Of a stretch of 64,000 nt of DNA, positions 43,634 to 52,284 are shown piece after piece. The position numbers and the translations under genes are program-made. This DNA comes from Polaribacter porphyrae. GTDB taxonomy: Bacteria > Bacteroidota > Bacteroidia > Flavobacteriales > Flavobacteriaceae. The stretch lies in NCBI RefSeq assembly GCF_002954685.1, contig NZ_MSCN01000001.1, forward strand, positions 2,719,554 through 2,783,553, in the 5' to 3' direction. A model generated the notes under the pieces. That model had not been told where the DNA came from and searched no databases. It worked only from the letters and a program-made list of their open reading frames with translations. How positions within the stretch are numbered: the stretch's first letter is position 1; the number at the start of each line of letters is the position of its first letter.

Positions 43634-44596
43634 TTATCTATTCACAAATATGTGGTTTGTAAATAAAGTATGTGGTGCACTTACTAAATTTATATCAAAT
43701 TTTAAAGAAGGTTCAACTCTTGAACTTGCATTATGAATTCTAAAAGAAATTTGCCAGCCTTCATTTAAAGCAACCAATAATGTAGTAGTCGAGTTTTTTT
43801 GATACACGACTTCAATTAATCTTGATGGGAATTTTAATTTTGGAATTTTAGCTTTTGGTTTCACTTTTTCAAATGGCAAATTTAAAGTTCCGTGTAAATT
43901 GTAAGCCTGAATCTCTACTTTCTTTTTACCTTTAATTACTTTGTAAAAATCTTTATTTCCAATTAAATATTGTACCAAATTTTCTGCTACAATGTTTGGA
44001 TTGTTTTTATCCAAACGAAGCAATTCTTTACGAAAAGCGTTTAAAATAGGAATATAAACTACTTGGTGCATATTTTCAATCGAAGTCCACTTGGTGGTTT
44101 TGTCCTTTTCTCTCAAATCTGCAAGCATCTTAAAAATCTGGTTAACTTCCTTAAAGTAATTGTCTGAACAAGAAACACCTAACCATTTTTCTCCAAAATT
44201 GATTTTATTTGATAATCTTGAATGTTTAACTGCTCGATGATTATTCTTTGCTGAAACTCCAATTTCCCATTTTTGTAGAGAACGAATTATCAAAACATCA
44301 CGAACATCTCCGGTTTGTCCAGCTTGATCACTAACCAATTCCAAAACTAAAATATCGTCTTTGCTAATTCCATTCGATAATCTCGGTTCAATGTCAATTA
44401 GAAAATTTATTGAGGCACTTGCTGTAATTCTAAAAGTGTCTTGCTCTGGCTCACTAAAACCATCGAAAAAGCCTTTAGCTGTTTTATAAGGTTCGTTTTC
44501 AGTTATAGAAACGCTAGTTATTGTCTTTAAACGTTCATAAAATTCGAATAGCAATGCATATTCAAATGCCTTGCCGTTAATCGTTTGACTTGCCAT
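43634..44596 (-). CDS. HaeIII-family type II restriction endonuclease
   Basis: A 320-residue restriction enzyme. The segment GDVRDVLIIRS, WEIGVSAKNNHRAVKHSRLS and INFGEKWLGVSCSDNYF follows R.HaeIII closely (there 'EIGLSIKHNHFAVKHSRLS'), including the putative PD-(D/E)xK core of D, E and K. The expected target is GGCC, cut to give blunt ends. It is the last gene of a controller-methylase-endonuclease operon, 3 bases after the methylase stop, so the methylase is made first. The gene is full-length with no frameshift. Confidence 0.88.
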   Translation of the reverse strand: MASQTINGKAFEYALLFEFYERLKTITSVSITENEPYKTAKGFFDGFSEPEQDTFRITASASINFLIDIEPRLSNGISKDDILVLELVSDQAGQTGDVRDVLIIRSLQKWEIGVSAKNNHRAVKHSRLSNKINFGEKWLGVSCSDNYFKEVNQIFKMLADLREKDKTTKWTSIENMHQVVYIPILNAFRKELLRLDKNNPNIVAENLVQYLIGNKDFYKVIKGKKKVEIQAYNLHGTLNLPFEKVKPKAKIPKLKFPSRLIEVVYQKNSTTTLLVALNEGWQISFRIHNASSRVEPSLKFDINLVSAPHTLFTNHIFVNR

Positions 44597-44599
44597 AAA

Positions 44600-45652
44600 T
44601 TATGAAAGTGTATTTTCTAATTCCAATTTTTTCTTTGTAACTTGTTTTGGTTCATTTTCTGCATTCTCAATTTGAGACTTAATACTTATGGCAATATGTT
44701 TTGCAAGATTCACAGGAACTGCATTTCCAATCATTTTATATCCAGCTGAAATATTATTATAATGAAATGTAAAGTCATTTGGAAATGTCTGAATTCTTGC
44801 GCATTCTCTAACACTTAATCTGCGATATAAATCTTCTTTACCCGGAACAAAAACACGAACATTTTGATCAATGAATTTCATCTTTGGTGCTTGCGGATGA
44901 AGAGGTGCATGTCTTCCTCCTGCTTGAATTGTAAAAGATTGTTCATCCCAACTTCTTACTCTATTTCTTGACATAAACATCGATGAGAAACCGCCGATCA
45001 TATATTCGTGATTTGGAATTTTACAATTTTCTTTGTTTGTCTTATTTCCATCTTTTGCAGAAACTACATTATTTTTTAAATCTGCTATTGCTTGTTCAAG
45101 TGTAACTTTTTGGTTAAATGGTTTTGGAAACTGAAATTCAAAATCTAAATCTTCTCGTATACCAACAAAAAATACTCGTTTCCTATCTTGTGGAACATTA
45201 AAATCTGACGCATTTAATAATTTAAAAGACAATTTATATCCAGCATTTTTAAACATTATTTTAATATTTTTTAAAGCTTCTTTGTGTCTTTCCAATAACA
45301 TTCCACTTACATTTTCAGCAAGAAAGAATTTCGGTCTTTTAGCATCCAATATTCGTATAAAATCATAGAATAATTGTCCTCTTTTATCGTTTATTCCACG
45401 TAATGAACCTGCTTCACTCCAACTTTGGCAAGGTGGACCCCCAATAATTCCATCACAATCTGGAACTTCATCAGATTTTATATTTACAATACTTCGTCTG
45501 TCTAGTATAGTTTTTTTATGATTTTTCTCATAAGTTTCCCAAATATCTTTATCATATTCGTTTGCCCAAAGAATATTAAATCCTGCTTTTTCAAATCCTA
45601 AATCCAATCCACCTGCTCCTGCAAAAAATGATACTACATTCATGTTTTTCAT
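44600..45652 (-). CDS. DNA (cytosine-5-)-methyltransferase, M.HaeIII-like
   Basis: A 350-residue m5C methylase. Motif I is [17 protein letters not shown], motif IV holds the catalytic Cys in [16 protein letters not shown], motif VI is LAENVSG and motif [15 protein letters not shown]. The target-recognition region has [20 protein letters not shown] and PLHPQAPKM, matching M.HaeIII (there '[20 protein letters not shown] ... LHPQAP'), followed by [16 protein letters not shown] and GNAVP. It should methylate the internal C of GGCC. Its ATG overlaps the controller gene's TGA stop by 4 bases (ATGA). Confidence 0.92.
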   Translation of the reverse strand: MKNMNVVSFFAGAGGLDLGFEKAGFNILWANEYDKDIWETYEKNHKKTILDRRSIVNIKSDEVPDCDGIIGGPPCQSWSEAGSLRGINDKRGQLFYDFIRILDAKRPKFFLAENVSGMLLERHKEALKNIKIMFKNAGYKLSFKLLNASDFNVPQDRKRVFFVGIREDLDFEFQFPKPFNQKVTLEQAIADLKNNVVSAKDGNKTNKENCKIPNHEYMIGGFSSMFMSRNRVRSWDEQSFTIQAGGRHAPLHPQAPKMKFIDQNVRVFVPGKEDLYRRLSVRECARIQTFPNDFTFHYNNISAGYKMIGNAVPVNLAKHIAISIKSQIENAENEPKQVTKKKLELENTLS

Positions 45653-45969
45653 TTAGTTTGAAATGATTTGTTTAATTTTCTTCTATATGCTGCTTTTTCT
45701 TCAGCAACTTGTAAAAGTTGTTTGGTACAGTTTGTTTCATAAATATGTTTTGCCAATTGATCAGTAACATATTCATTTCTCAATTCAATAAGATTAAGTT
45801 TGAATATTTTTGCAAGTTTTGGTAAACGTTTTTCATCAAAATCTCGTTTTCCATTCTCTATCTTGCTCAAATTAGCTGAATCTAGATTCAGTTTGGCTGC
45901 AAGTTGAGTTAAAGTCAATTCCTTATTATGTCTTAATAAACGAATATATTCTCCAAAAGTAGTTTTCAT
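45649..45969 (-). CDS. XRE-type controller (C) protein of the restriction-modification operon
   Basis: A 106-residue regulator. Residues 1-65 form a helix-turn-helix of the XRE type ([39 protein letters not shown]), like C proteins of type II systems; a C-terminal helical tail of 35 residues follows. The ATG at 45967-45969 is preferred over the upstream TTG at 45981, which lies in the operator. It probably times expression by binding the inverted repeat at 45975-45991 in front of its own gene. Confidence 0.82.
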   Translation of the reverse strand: MKTTFGEYIRLLRHNKELTLTQLAAKLNLDSANLSKIENGKRDFDEKRLPKLAKIFKLNLIELRNEYVTDQLAKHIYETNCTKQLLQVAEEKAAYRRKLNKSFQTK

Positions 45970-45974
45970 TAGAC

Positions 45975-45996
45975 TTGTCAATTTTCGACAAATTTA
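45975..45996 (-). promoter_or_regulatory. Controller operator overlapping the -7 box of the restriction-modification operon
   Basis: TTGTC (45975-45979) and GACAA (45987-45991) form an inverted repeat with a 7-base spacer. Its distal arm overlaps a minus-strand -7 box TAAATTTG (45996 down to 45989). The repeat begins 5 bases upstream of the controller ATG. Confidence 0.55.
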
Positions 45997-46041
45997 ATTA
46001 TTTTATTTGTAAAAAAAGTTTTTTTATTTTTAAAGTTATGA

Positions 46042-46398
46042 TTATTCAAAATAATCTAACGCTTCAAAATAAGTAACAATAGCTTCTTTCATTAAAACAG
46101 TTTGCTCACCACCTTTTAAGTTTGGTAATTCTGTAACTACTTTGTAATGTGGCCAACCATCATCATCAAAAAAGTCGAATTCATAATATCCATAAGGTTC
46201 TAGCAACTTACAAATAGCTATATGCATTAAGTTTACTTTCTCGTCTTTTTTGAATTTACGATGTCCTTGCCCTAATTCTTGTACGCCAATTAAATAGATA
46301 ATTCCATCTACATTTAACTCATCTCCGTCAGAAAAATCTTTGGTAAGTTTATCAACTAAAAACAACCACTTTTCTTTTAAATTATCTGTTTTTGTCAT
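46042..46398 (-). CDS. Conserved hypothetical protein
   Basis: A 118-residue acidic cytoplasmic protein (MTKTDNLKEKWLFLVDKLTK onward). It shows LNVDGIIYLIGVQELGQGHRKFKKDEK and DFFDDDGWPHYKVVTELPNL, conserved across Flavobacteriia without known function. No signal or membrane segment. The ATG at 46398 is preferred to the one three codons upstream. Divergent from cvpA. Confidence 0.65.
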   Translation of the reverse strand: MTKTDNLKEKWLFLVDKLTKDFSDGDELNVDGIIYLIGVQELGQGHRKFKKDEKVNLMHIAICKLLEPYGYYEFDFFDDDGWPHYKVVTELPNLKGGEQTVLMKEAIVTYFEALDYFE

Positions 46399-46457
46399 AT
46401 TTATCATAATAAAAAGTAAAGATACAATCCCAAATTTTCAATTTCTAAAAAAAGATG

Positions 46458-46465
46458 TAGTTTTG
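46458..46465 (+). promoter_or_regulatory. -7 promoter box of cvpA
   Basis: TAGTTTTG fits TAnnTTTG, 17 bases before the ATG at 46483. A TTTC at 46436-46439, 18 bases upstream, is a possible weak -33 element. Confidence 0.5.
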
Positions 46466-46482
46466 ATATAAATTTAAGATTG

Positions 46483-47013
46483 ATGAATTATCTGGATATT
46501 ATTATAGCAATACTCTTAATTTTATCTTTTGTTAGAGGAATAATGAAAGGGCTCTTTGCAGAAATTGCAGGTCTTATAGCTATTGTTGTAGGAGTTTATG
46601 TTGCTGTAAATTACTCTTATCATCTTGTAGAGTTTTTAAATCAATCACCTGCAGATTGGTCTCACCAAACCAATCAAATTGTTGGCTTTGCTTTTACTTT
46701 TTTAATTGTTGTAATTTTAATTGTTGTACTAGGAAAAGTAATGACTAAAATTGCTGATATTACTTCACTAGGTTTAATTAATAAATTTTTAGGTGGTCTT
46801 TTTGGTGCTTTAAAAACGGCTCTTATTTTAAGTGTTGTTTTTATTCTTTTTGAGAAGTTTAATAATACTGTGCCTTTAATAAAAAAGGAAACGTTTAAAG
46901 AGTCTATGCTATATACACCTGTTAAAGAAATTGCACCTACAATATTTCCAGCAATGGTAAAAAAAGGGAAAGATGGTACTCAAGAAATTACTATTCCTGG
47001 TAAGTATAAATAA
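46483..47013 (+). CDS. CvpA-family inner-membrane protein
   Basis: A 176-residue protein with four predicted transmembrane helices (LDIIIAILLILSFVRGIMKG, LIAIVVGVYVAVNY, FAFTFLIVVILIVVLG, ALKTALILSVVFILF). It matches the CvpA/colicin V production family: 'G..KG...E...L......' near the N-terminus and GLINKFLGGLFGALKTA. Role uncertain, linked in other bacteria to envelope integrity and biofilm. Terminated by the hairpin at 47018-47034. Confidence 0.88.
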   Translation: MNYLDIIIAILLILSFVRGIMKGLFAEIAGLIAIVVGVYVAVNYSYHLVEFLNQSPADWSHQTNQIVGFAFTFLIVVILIVVLGKVMTKIADITSLGLINKFLGGLFGALKTALILSVVFILFEKFNNTVPLIKKETFKESMLYTPVKEIAPTIFPAMVKKGKDGTQEITIPGKYK

Positions 47014-47017
47014 AAAA

Positions 47018-47034
47018 CCGAGAATAAATCTCGG
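47018..47034. terminator. Bidirectional terminator between cvpA and carbonic anhydrase
   Basis: CCGAGA (47018-47023) pairs with TCTCGG (47029-47034) around a 5-base loop. T-runs lie on both sides (plus: TTAATTTTTT; minus: TTTTTTA), serving the two convergent genes. Confidence 0.8.
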
Positions 47035-47043
47035 CTTAATTTT

Positions 47044-47673
47044 TTACAACATATTCACTTTTCCAGAACTTAAGGAATAAACTCCACCAACAATTTTAAT
47101 ATCTCCTAGATCTTCTAGGTCAGCTAAAATCGGGCTTCGTTCACGTATTCTATCCATAGTTAATAATACATTATTGGCAACAGTTTTGGCAACAAAATTT
47201 TTATTTGTTGAGTTCTTTTCACCTTCAACTTCTCCAGATGATTTTTTTACAGCTGGCATTATTTTAGACAACATTTCTGTAATGTTTCCTAATTCTACAC
47301 CATCACAAGCTGCTTTTACAGCACCACAACTTTCATGACCTAATACTAAAACTAGTTTACTACCTGCTACAGCACATGAGTATTCTAAACTTCCTAAAAT
47401 GTCAGTATTTTCAAAATTACCAGCTACTCTAGCAACAAAAATATCGCCTATTGCTTGGTCAAAAACTTGCTCAACTGGCACTCTAGAATCTATACATGAT
47501 AAAATTACAGCTTTTGGGTATTGCCCAGTTGTAGTTTCTGCTACTAAATCTAAATGAGCAACTTCTGCTAAATTATTATTCGTAAAACGTTCGTTACCTG
47601 CTAACAAATCGTTTAAAACATCATTAGGAGATAATTGATCTTGAGCTTCTTTGTCTATTGCTTTATTTCTCAT
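47044..47673 (-). CDS. Beta-class carbonic anhydrase
   Basis: A 209-residue zinc enzyme that interconverts CO2 and bicarbonate. Zinc ligands are Cys60 (LSCIDSRVPVEQVFD), His113 and Cys116 (LGHESCGAVKAACDG), with the Asp62-Arg64 dyad. No signal peptide. It lies 24 bases downstream of the SulP transporter gene on the same strand; the pairing suggests a bicarbonate uptake and hydration unit. Confidence 0.94.
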   Translation of the reverse strand: MRNKAIDKEAQDQLSPNDVLNDLLAGNERFTNNNLAEVAHLDLVAETTTGQYPKAVILSCIDSRVPVEQVFDQAIGDIFVARVAGNFENTDILGSLEYSCAVAGSKLVLVLGHESCGAVKAACDGVELGNITEMLSKIMPAVKKSSGEVEGEKNSTNKNFVAKTVANNVLLTMDRIRERSPILADLEDLGDIKIVGGVYSLSSGKVNML

Positions 47674-47697
47674 TCTCTATATTTTTTATTGATTGAT

Positions 47698-49275
47698 TTA
47701 ATTTGCTTTTTTTAATTTAAAAAATTCTGTAAAACTATCTGGATTTTCAATAATTCCTCTTTCTGAAACAAGTTTTATATTGATATTTCTTTCTTTTGCT
47801 TTAAAGGCAAAATCATCTAATATTTCTATAATATCGTTATCTAAATAAGTCGTTTTTCTAACATCTAATTCAAGAAAACTATCTTTAGGTAAGTTGTCTA
47901 ACTCTTTTAAAATTGCACCTTTGTTAAAGAATGTTACCTCTTCTGCCAAAGTCATTTTTATTTTTCCATCATCTACATCTTCACCCTCTTTGTGTAAAAA
48001 GTGAGAGTTTTGGAAACTCTTAATTAAAATAACAACGATACCAACTGCTAAACCTAAACCTATACCTACTAATAAATCTGTAAATACAATACCTACAACA
48101 GCAACAGTAAAAGGTAAAAATTGTTTCCACCCCAAGTTATACATCTTTTTAAATAATGCTGGTTTTGCTAGTTTATATCCTACAACTAAAAGTATTGCAG
48201 CCAAAACAGATAAAGGTATTTTATTTAACAATGTAGGTATCAAAATTACAGATATCAGTAAAAAAAAGCCATGAATAATCGCAGACATTTTTGTTCTACC
48301 TCCAGATTGAATGTTTGCAGAACTTCTTACAATAACTTGTGTTACTGGCAAACCACCTATTAAACCCGATAAAATATTTCCTGTTCCTTGTGCTAATAAT
48401 TCCCTATTTGTAGGAGTTACATTTTTATGAGGATCTAACTTATCTGTGGCTTCAACACATAATAAGGTTTCTAAACTGGCTACTAAAGCAATTGTAAACC
48501 CAACTACCCAAATTTCTGGATTGGTAATAGCCGCAAAATTTGGAAAACTAAATTGAGCCAGAAAAGAACTCATATTTTCTGGCACAGGAACACTCACTAA
48601 ATGTTCTGAACTTATACCGTATTTTGAATCTGAACCAGCAATAAAAAAATACACAATTCCAAAAACAACTGCAACTAATGGTCCTTGAATTAATTGGAAT
48701 ATTCTTCCTTTTTTGGAAAGTACATTGTTCCATAAGATTAAAATTCCTAAACCTACAATACCTACAATAGTTGAGCCTAAACTGATATTATTTACAGTAT
48801 TTAATAACTCTGAAAAAGTATTTTCTCCATCAACTTGAAAGAAGGCAAAATCTCCTTCAGGATCAGCATCATAGCCAAAAAAGTGTGGGATTTGTTTTAG
48901 AATAATAATGATTCCAATACCAGTTAACATCCCTTTTATTACTGATGATGGAAAATAATATCCAATAATTCCTGCTTTTAAAAAACCAAAAATAAGTTGG
49001 ATAACACCACCTAAAACAACAGCAACTAAAAAGTTTTCATAACCTCCAAGAGTTCCGATTGCTGTTAAAACTATAGCAGCTAAACCTGCTGCTGGCCCAC
49101 TAACGCCTATTTTAGAGCCAGACAAGGCTCCTACTACAATACCACCAATAATACCAGCAATTAAGCCAGAAAATAAAGGTGCTCCACTTGCAAGTGCTAT
49201 ACCTAAACACAAAGGTAAAGCCACAAAAAACACCACAATACTTGCAGGTAAGTCGTTTTTAATATATTTAAACAT
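47698..49275 (-). CDS. SulP-family anion transporter (probable bicarbonate or sulfate)
   Basis: A 525-residue membrane transporter with about 12-14 helices. The segment DLPASIVVFFVALPLCLGIALASGAP is the usual start of SulP proteins, GLIAGIIGGIVVGALSGSKIGVSGPAAGL is a core element (both given as positions 8-60), and NRELLAQGTGNILSGLIGGLPVTQVIVRSSAN follows later. A cytoplasmic STAS domain covers about 430-525 (LDVRKTTYLDNDIIEILDDF). Co-transcription with carbonic anhydrase favours bicarbonate as the substrate; sulfate cannot be excluded. Confidence 0.88.
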   Translation of the reverse strand: MFKYIKNDLPASIVVFFVALPLCLGIALASGAPLFSGLIAGIIGGIVVGALSGSKIGVSGPAAGLAAIVLTAIGTLGGYENFLVAVVLGGVIQLIFGFLKAGIIGYYFPSSVIKGMLTGIGIIIILKQIPHFFGYDADPEGDFAFFQVDGENTFSELLNTVNNISLGSTIVGIVGLGILILWNNVLSKKGRIFQLIQGPLVAVVFGIVYFFIAGSDSKYGISSEHLVSVPVPENMSSFLAQFSFPNFAAITNPEIWVVGFTIALVASLETLLCVEATDKLDPHKNVTPTNRELLAQGTGNILSGLIGGLPVTQVIVRSSANIQSGGRTKMSAIIHGFFLLISVILIPTLLNKIPLSVLAAILLVVGYKLAKPALFKKMYNLGWKQFLPFTVAVVGIVFTDLLVGIGLGLAVGIVVILIKSFQNSHFLHKEGEDVDDGKIKMTLAEEVTFFNKGAILKELDNLPKDSFLELDVRKTTYLDNDIIEILDDFAFKAKERNINIKLVSERGIIENPDSFTEFFKLKKAN

Positions 49276-49362
49276 GTATAAATTTATTGTATCTAAAAAA
49301 AGTTTTTTAGATTGATTTTTAATTGATTGATAAATTGATTTGGTTAAAAAGTTTGAATTGAT

Positions 49363-49665
49363 TTAGAGTTTCAATTCTGGTGGAGGTGTATTTATTTTAG
49401 AATACGTAGAGTTGTATTTTTTAGACTGAAATCTTACATTCTTCTTTCTAAACATTTCTTGTTTAATAACAGAACTTGCTACATCTGATGATTGTAATTT
49501 AATCTCTAAATCTTTTGCGGATTCTTCACCTTTTTTTTCCTCTTCTTCGCTAGCGTCAAAAAGAATACTAATCTCTTGATTTTTGTCTACTAAAGAAACA
49601 ATGGCAGGAGCAATTATTAAGTTTACAAATAATAAAGAAAAGAAAATTGCGATTTTTACTCTCAA
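49363..49665 (-). CDS. Small membrane-anchored hypothetical protein
   Basis: A 100-residue protein with one N-terminal transmembrane segment or signal anchor (IAIFFSLLFVNLIIAPAIVSL), an acidic middle (EEEEKKGEESAKDLEIK) and a basic tail ending PPPELKL. A similar small protein is found near bat or transporter genes in other flavobacteria, as far as recalled; function unknown. It lies between the SulP gene and batE, on the same strand. Confidence 0.6.
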   Translation of the reverse strand: MRVKIAIFFSLLFVNLIIAPAIVSLVDKNQEISILFDASEEEEKKGEESAKDLEIKLQSSDVASSVIKQEMFRKKNVRFQSKKYNSTYSKINTPPPELKL

Positions 49666-49729
49666 AGGTTCTGTTTATTTAGGAAATCGCAATATAATAA
49701 AACAGAATTTAAATTATTATTATTTAAGA

Positions 49730-50488
49730 TTAAAAATCATTTAACAGTTTTATTTCGTTAGCTACAATCCAACCCACTTTTCCATCTGCTATTTTTATCT
49801 TTCTCCAATCATCAACATTGTCTAGAACAATAACTTTTGTGCCTTCATGTAACGTAAACACTTTTTCAGAATTTAGTGTTGGTGCATTTCTAATTTCTGT
49901 TTCTTCTGCAAATACTATAGCTTCTTTATTATTCTGATGGAAATTGTATTGATTATAGGTAATTATAAATGAAACTATTAAGAGTAAAAAACTTAAGATA
50001 CTTGTTACAAAATAAAAACGTTTTTTAGATGGTGATAATGAAAAATAAAATAGTAAAAACAATAAACTGCCTAATATAGAAAACCCAACAACAACTATTG
50101 CCCATTGATTATAAGAGATTTTTTGCAGAAAGTTTACGTTCAATTTTTGAAAAACACTTTTTGGTAATTCTTCAATATTATCTAATGCCAATCTTTTTGC
50201 AAATACTAAATTGTTTTTAGCATCTTCATTTAGAGGATCTAGTTTTAAAGATTTTTCATAATAATAAATAGAGGGACCAACTTTGTTTATCTTGTAATAA
50301 GCATTGCCTAAATTGTAGAATAATTCTGAAGAAATGTTACCTTGTTTTTCTATTTGCTTATAAGTCTTTATTGCCTCTTCAAACTTTTCTGTTTTGTACA
50401 ACTCATTAGCTGAAGAAAATAATTCTTCTGTAGTTTGTGCTACAATAGTATTGGCAAGAATCAACAATAAAAATAGAATATTTTTCAT
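49730..50488 (-). CDS. batE: BatE: TPR and SH3-domain aerotolerance protein
   Basis: A 252-residue protein with a signal peptide (MKNILFLLLILANTIVAQ), tetratricopeptide repeats at about 20-95 (AKKLEEAIKTYKQIEKQG-like; FYNLGNAYYKINKVGPSIYY), a double transmembrane region (about 130-180) and a C-terminal bacterial SH3 domain (IRNAPTLNSEKVFTLHEGTK). Last gene of the moxR-bat operon; it starts one base after batD's stop. The complex is linked in Bacteroides to oxygen tolerance and envelope integrity. Confidence 0.88.
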   Translation of the reverse strand: MKNILFLLLILANTIVAQTTEELFSSANELYKTEKFEEAIKTYKQIEKQGNISSELFYNLGNAYYKINKVGPSIYYYEKSLKLDPLNEDAKNNLVFAKRLALDNIEELPKSVFQKLNVNFLQKISYNQWAIVVVGFSILGSLLFLLFYFSLSPSKKRFYFVTSILSFLLLIVSFIITYNQYNFHQNNKEAIVFAEETEIRNAPTLNSEKVFTLHEGTKVIVLDNVDDWRKIKIADGKVGWIVANEIKLLNDF

Positions 50489-50489
50489 C

Positions 50490-52259
50490 TTACAACTGCT
50501 TATCTAATTGAACAATAACTTTTTTAGCTCTCTCAAACTCTTGCTTCATCTCTGTATCTGTTATAGGCGTATAACGTGCAAAATCTGATGCTTTTAGTAC
50601 ATCAATAAATTGAGTTATATTTTGCTGTTCAACATTTTTCTGTTCTAAAATTTGAGTAATTTTTTCCTTACTAATATCAGAAGTTTCTATGCCTAATTTA
50701 GCTTTTAAATAATTATGTAAAGCACGTTCTAGAGCTTCGTAAAAAGCTTCTTTTTTACCTAATTGCTTTTGGGCTTCAGATAAATATTTTTTAGCCAATT
50801 TCTCTGCTTTTCGTAATCTGATACCAACTACATCACTATTTCTTTTCTCGTTACTTTTAGCTATTAAAATGCCTATAGGTATTAATAATAATGGTAATAA
50901 TAGTAGTAAATAAAATAAATTTGATTTAAAAAATGTACTTGTTTCTGCTTTAGCAAAAATGCTTTTGGTTTGAATGTACCTAAAGTTTTTACCTGTAACT
51001 ACAACATCCTTTTTATTTACTGAAGTATTGTTGGCAGTATTGTTTTTTATCAACTCTTTCCCTTCAATAACATCAACATAAAAATCTTCAGAATTAAGCG
51101 TATTATATGTTTTTGTTTTTGGGTTAAAATAAGAAAAAGAAACGCTTGGTATTTTATACTTGCCTTTATATTGTGGTACTACAGTATATAAATCTGAAAC
51201 TGAACCAGACAAACCCCTAGTAGTAACTCTAACTCTTTCTTTTCTTTCTGGTTGATATTTTTCTAATTCAGCAGGTGTTTCTACTACTGGTAACTCAAAT
51301 AATTTTAAATTCCCTTTTCCAGTTACTGCAACTTTTATTTGTGATGACTCATTAGATCTTAAAATATCTTTGCTTAAAGAAACTGCAAAGTTAAAATCAC
51401 CAACTGCACCTGTAAAGCTCTCTGGCTTGCCTTCTAAAGGAAGGTCTTTTGGTCTTATTACCTTTTTGGCTGATGAAAATTCTTTTCTAACATTTTTTGT
51501 AATCACATTTCCAAAGAAATCTGCTCTTCCTGTAGGTACACCAATTACAATGTCCATTTTCATGGGATCAATTTCTAACTTACCTGTTTTTGTAGGGATT
51601 AGCAATGCTTTTTGTAATACAATATATCTATAATCTTCACCATTATATTTTCCCATTTTTACAGGAAAACCATTGATTTTAATCTCTTGATTCCAAAAGC
51701 CATTATATTGTGGTGCTTCTGTAACAGAAGTATCGTAAACACTAACATTTTCGCTAACATATAATCTATATTCTACATAAATACCTTCACCAACATAGGG
51801 TCTAGATTTTGAAACCTCTGCTACTAAATGAATATTTTGTTGGGCAATATAGTCTGGATCATTGGGGTTTTGTGGAACTTCAACTGGGTCTAAAACTCTA
51901 ATTTTAGTCATTCTAGAATTAATTGTTGCACCATTTAATTCTATGCTAGCTGCACCAATAATTAACTCTCCTTTTCTTTTAGGTTTTAAGATAAATGAGT
52001 AGGATTTTGAAAAACTAACTTTTCCATTTATCCAAGATTGACTTACTGATTGACTTGGCCCAGCAATAACTCTAAAGTCTTTAAATTTTGGAGGGGTAAA
52101 ATCATCTGCACCTTGTTTATTGATAGAAAATTCTATTCGCAATCGTTGATTTAACCCCAACTTATTTTTACTTACTTTAACTTTTAACTCTGTATCTTGT
52201 GCTAAAAGAGTTAGTGATAGTAAACTAACAAATAACGATATGAAAATTTTTAACTTCAT
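50490..52259 (-). CDS. batD: BatD: large exported protein of the bat operon
   Basis: A 589-residue protein with signal peptide (FISLFVSLLSLTLLAQ), repeated beta-sandwich segments (LRIEFSINKQGADDFTPPKF; VGEGIYVEYRLYVSENV; SNESSQIKVAVTGKGNLKLF) typical of the BatD family, one transmembrane helix (about 440-460, FYLLLLLPLLLIPIGILIA) and a cytoplasmic helical tail. It acts in the envelope, presumably with BatA/BatB. It lies 25 bases downstream of batC. Confidence 0.9.
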   Translation of the reverse strand: MKLKIFISLFVSLLSLTLLAQDTELKVKVSKNKLGLNQRLRIEFSINKQGADDFTPPKFKDFRVIAGPSQSVSQSWINGKVSFSKSYSFILKPKRKGELIIGAASIELNGATINSRMTKIRVLDPVEVPQNPNDPDYIAQQNIHLVAEVSKSRPYVGEGIYVEYRLYVSENVSVYDTSVTEAPQYNGFWNQEIKINGFPVKMGKYNGEDYRYIVLQKALLIPTKTGKLEIDPMKMDIVIGVPTGRADFFGNVITKNVRKEFSSAKKVIRPKDLPLEGKPESFTGAVGDFNFAVSLSKDILRSNESSQIKVAVTGKGNLKLFELPVVETPAELEKYQPERKERVRVTTRGLSGSVSDLYTVVPQYKGKYKIPSVSFSYFNPKTKTYNTLNSEDFYVDVIEGKELIKNNTANNTSVNKKDVVVTGKNFRYIQTKSIFAKAETSTFFKSNLFYLLLLLPLLLIPIGILIAKSNEKRNSDVVGIRLRKAEKLAKKYLSEAQKQLGKKEAFYEALERALHNYLKAKLGIETSDISKEKITQILEQKNVEQQNITQFIDVLKASDFARYTPITDTEMKQEFERAKKVIVQLDKQL

Positions 52260-52284
52260 CTTCTTCTTATCCTAAATTTAAGGA

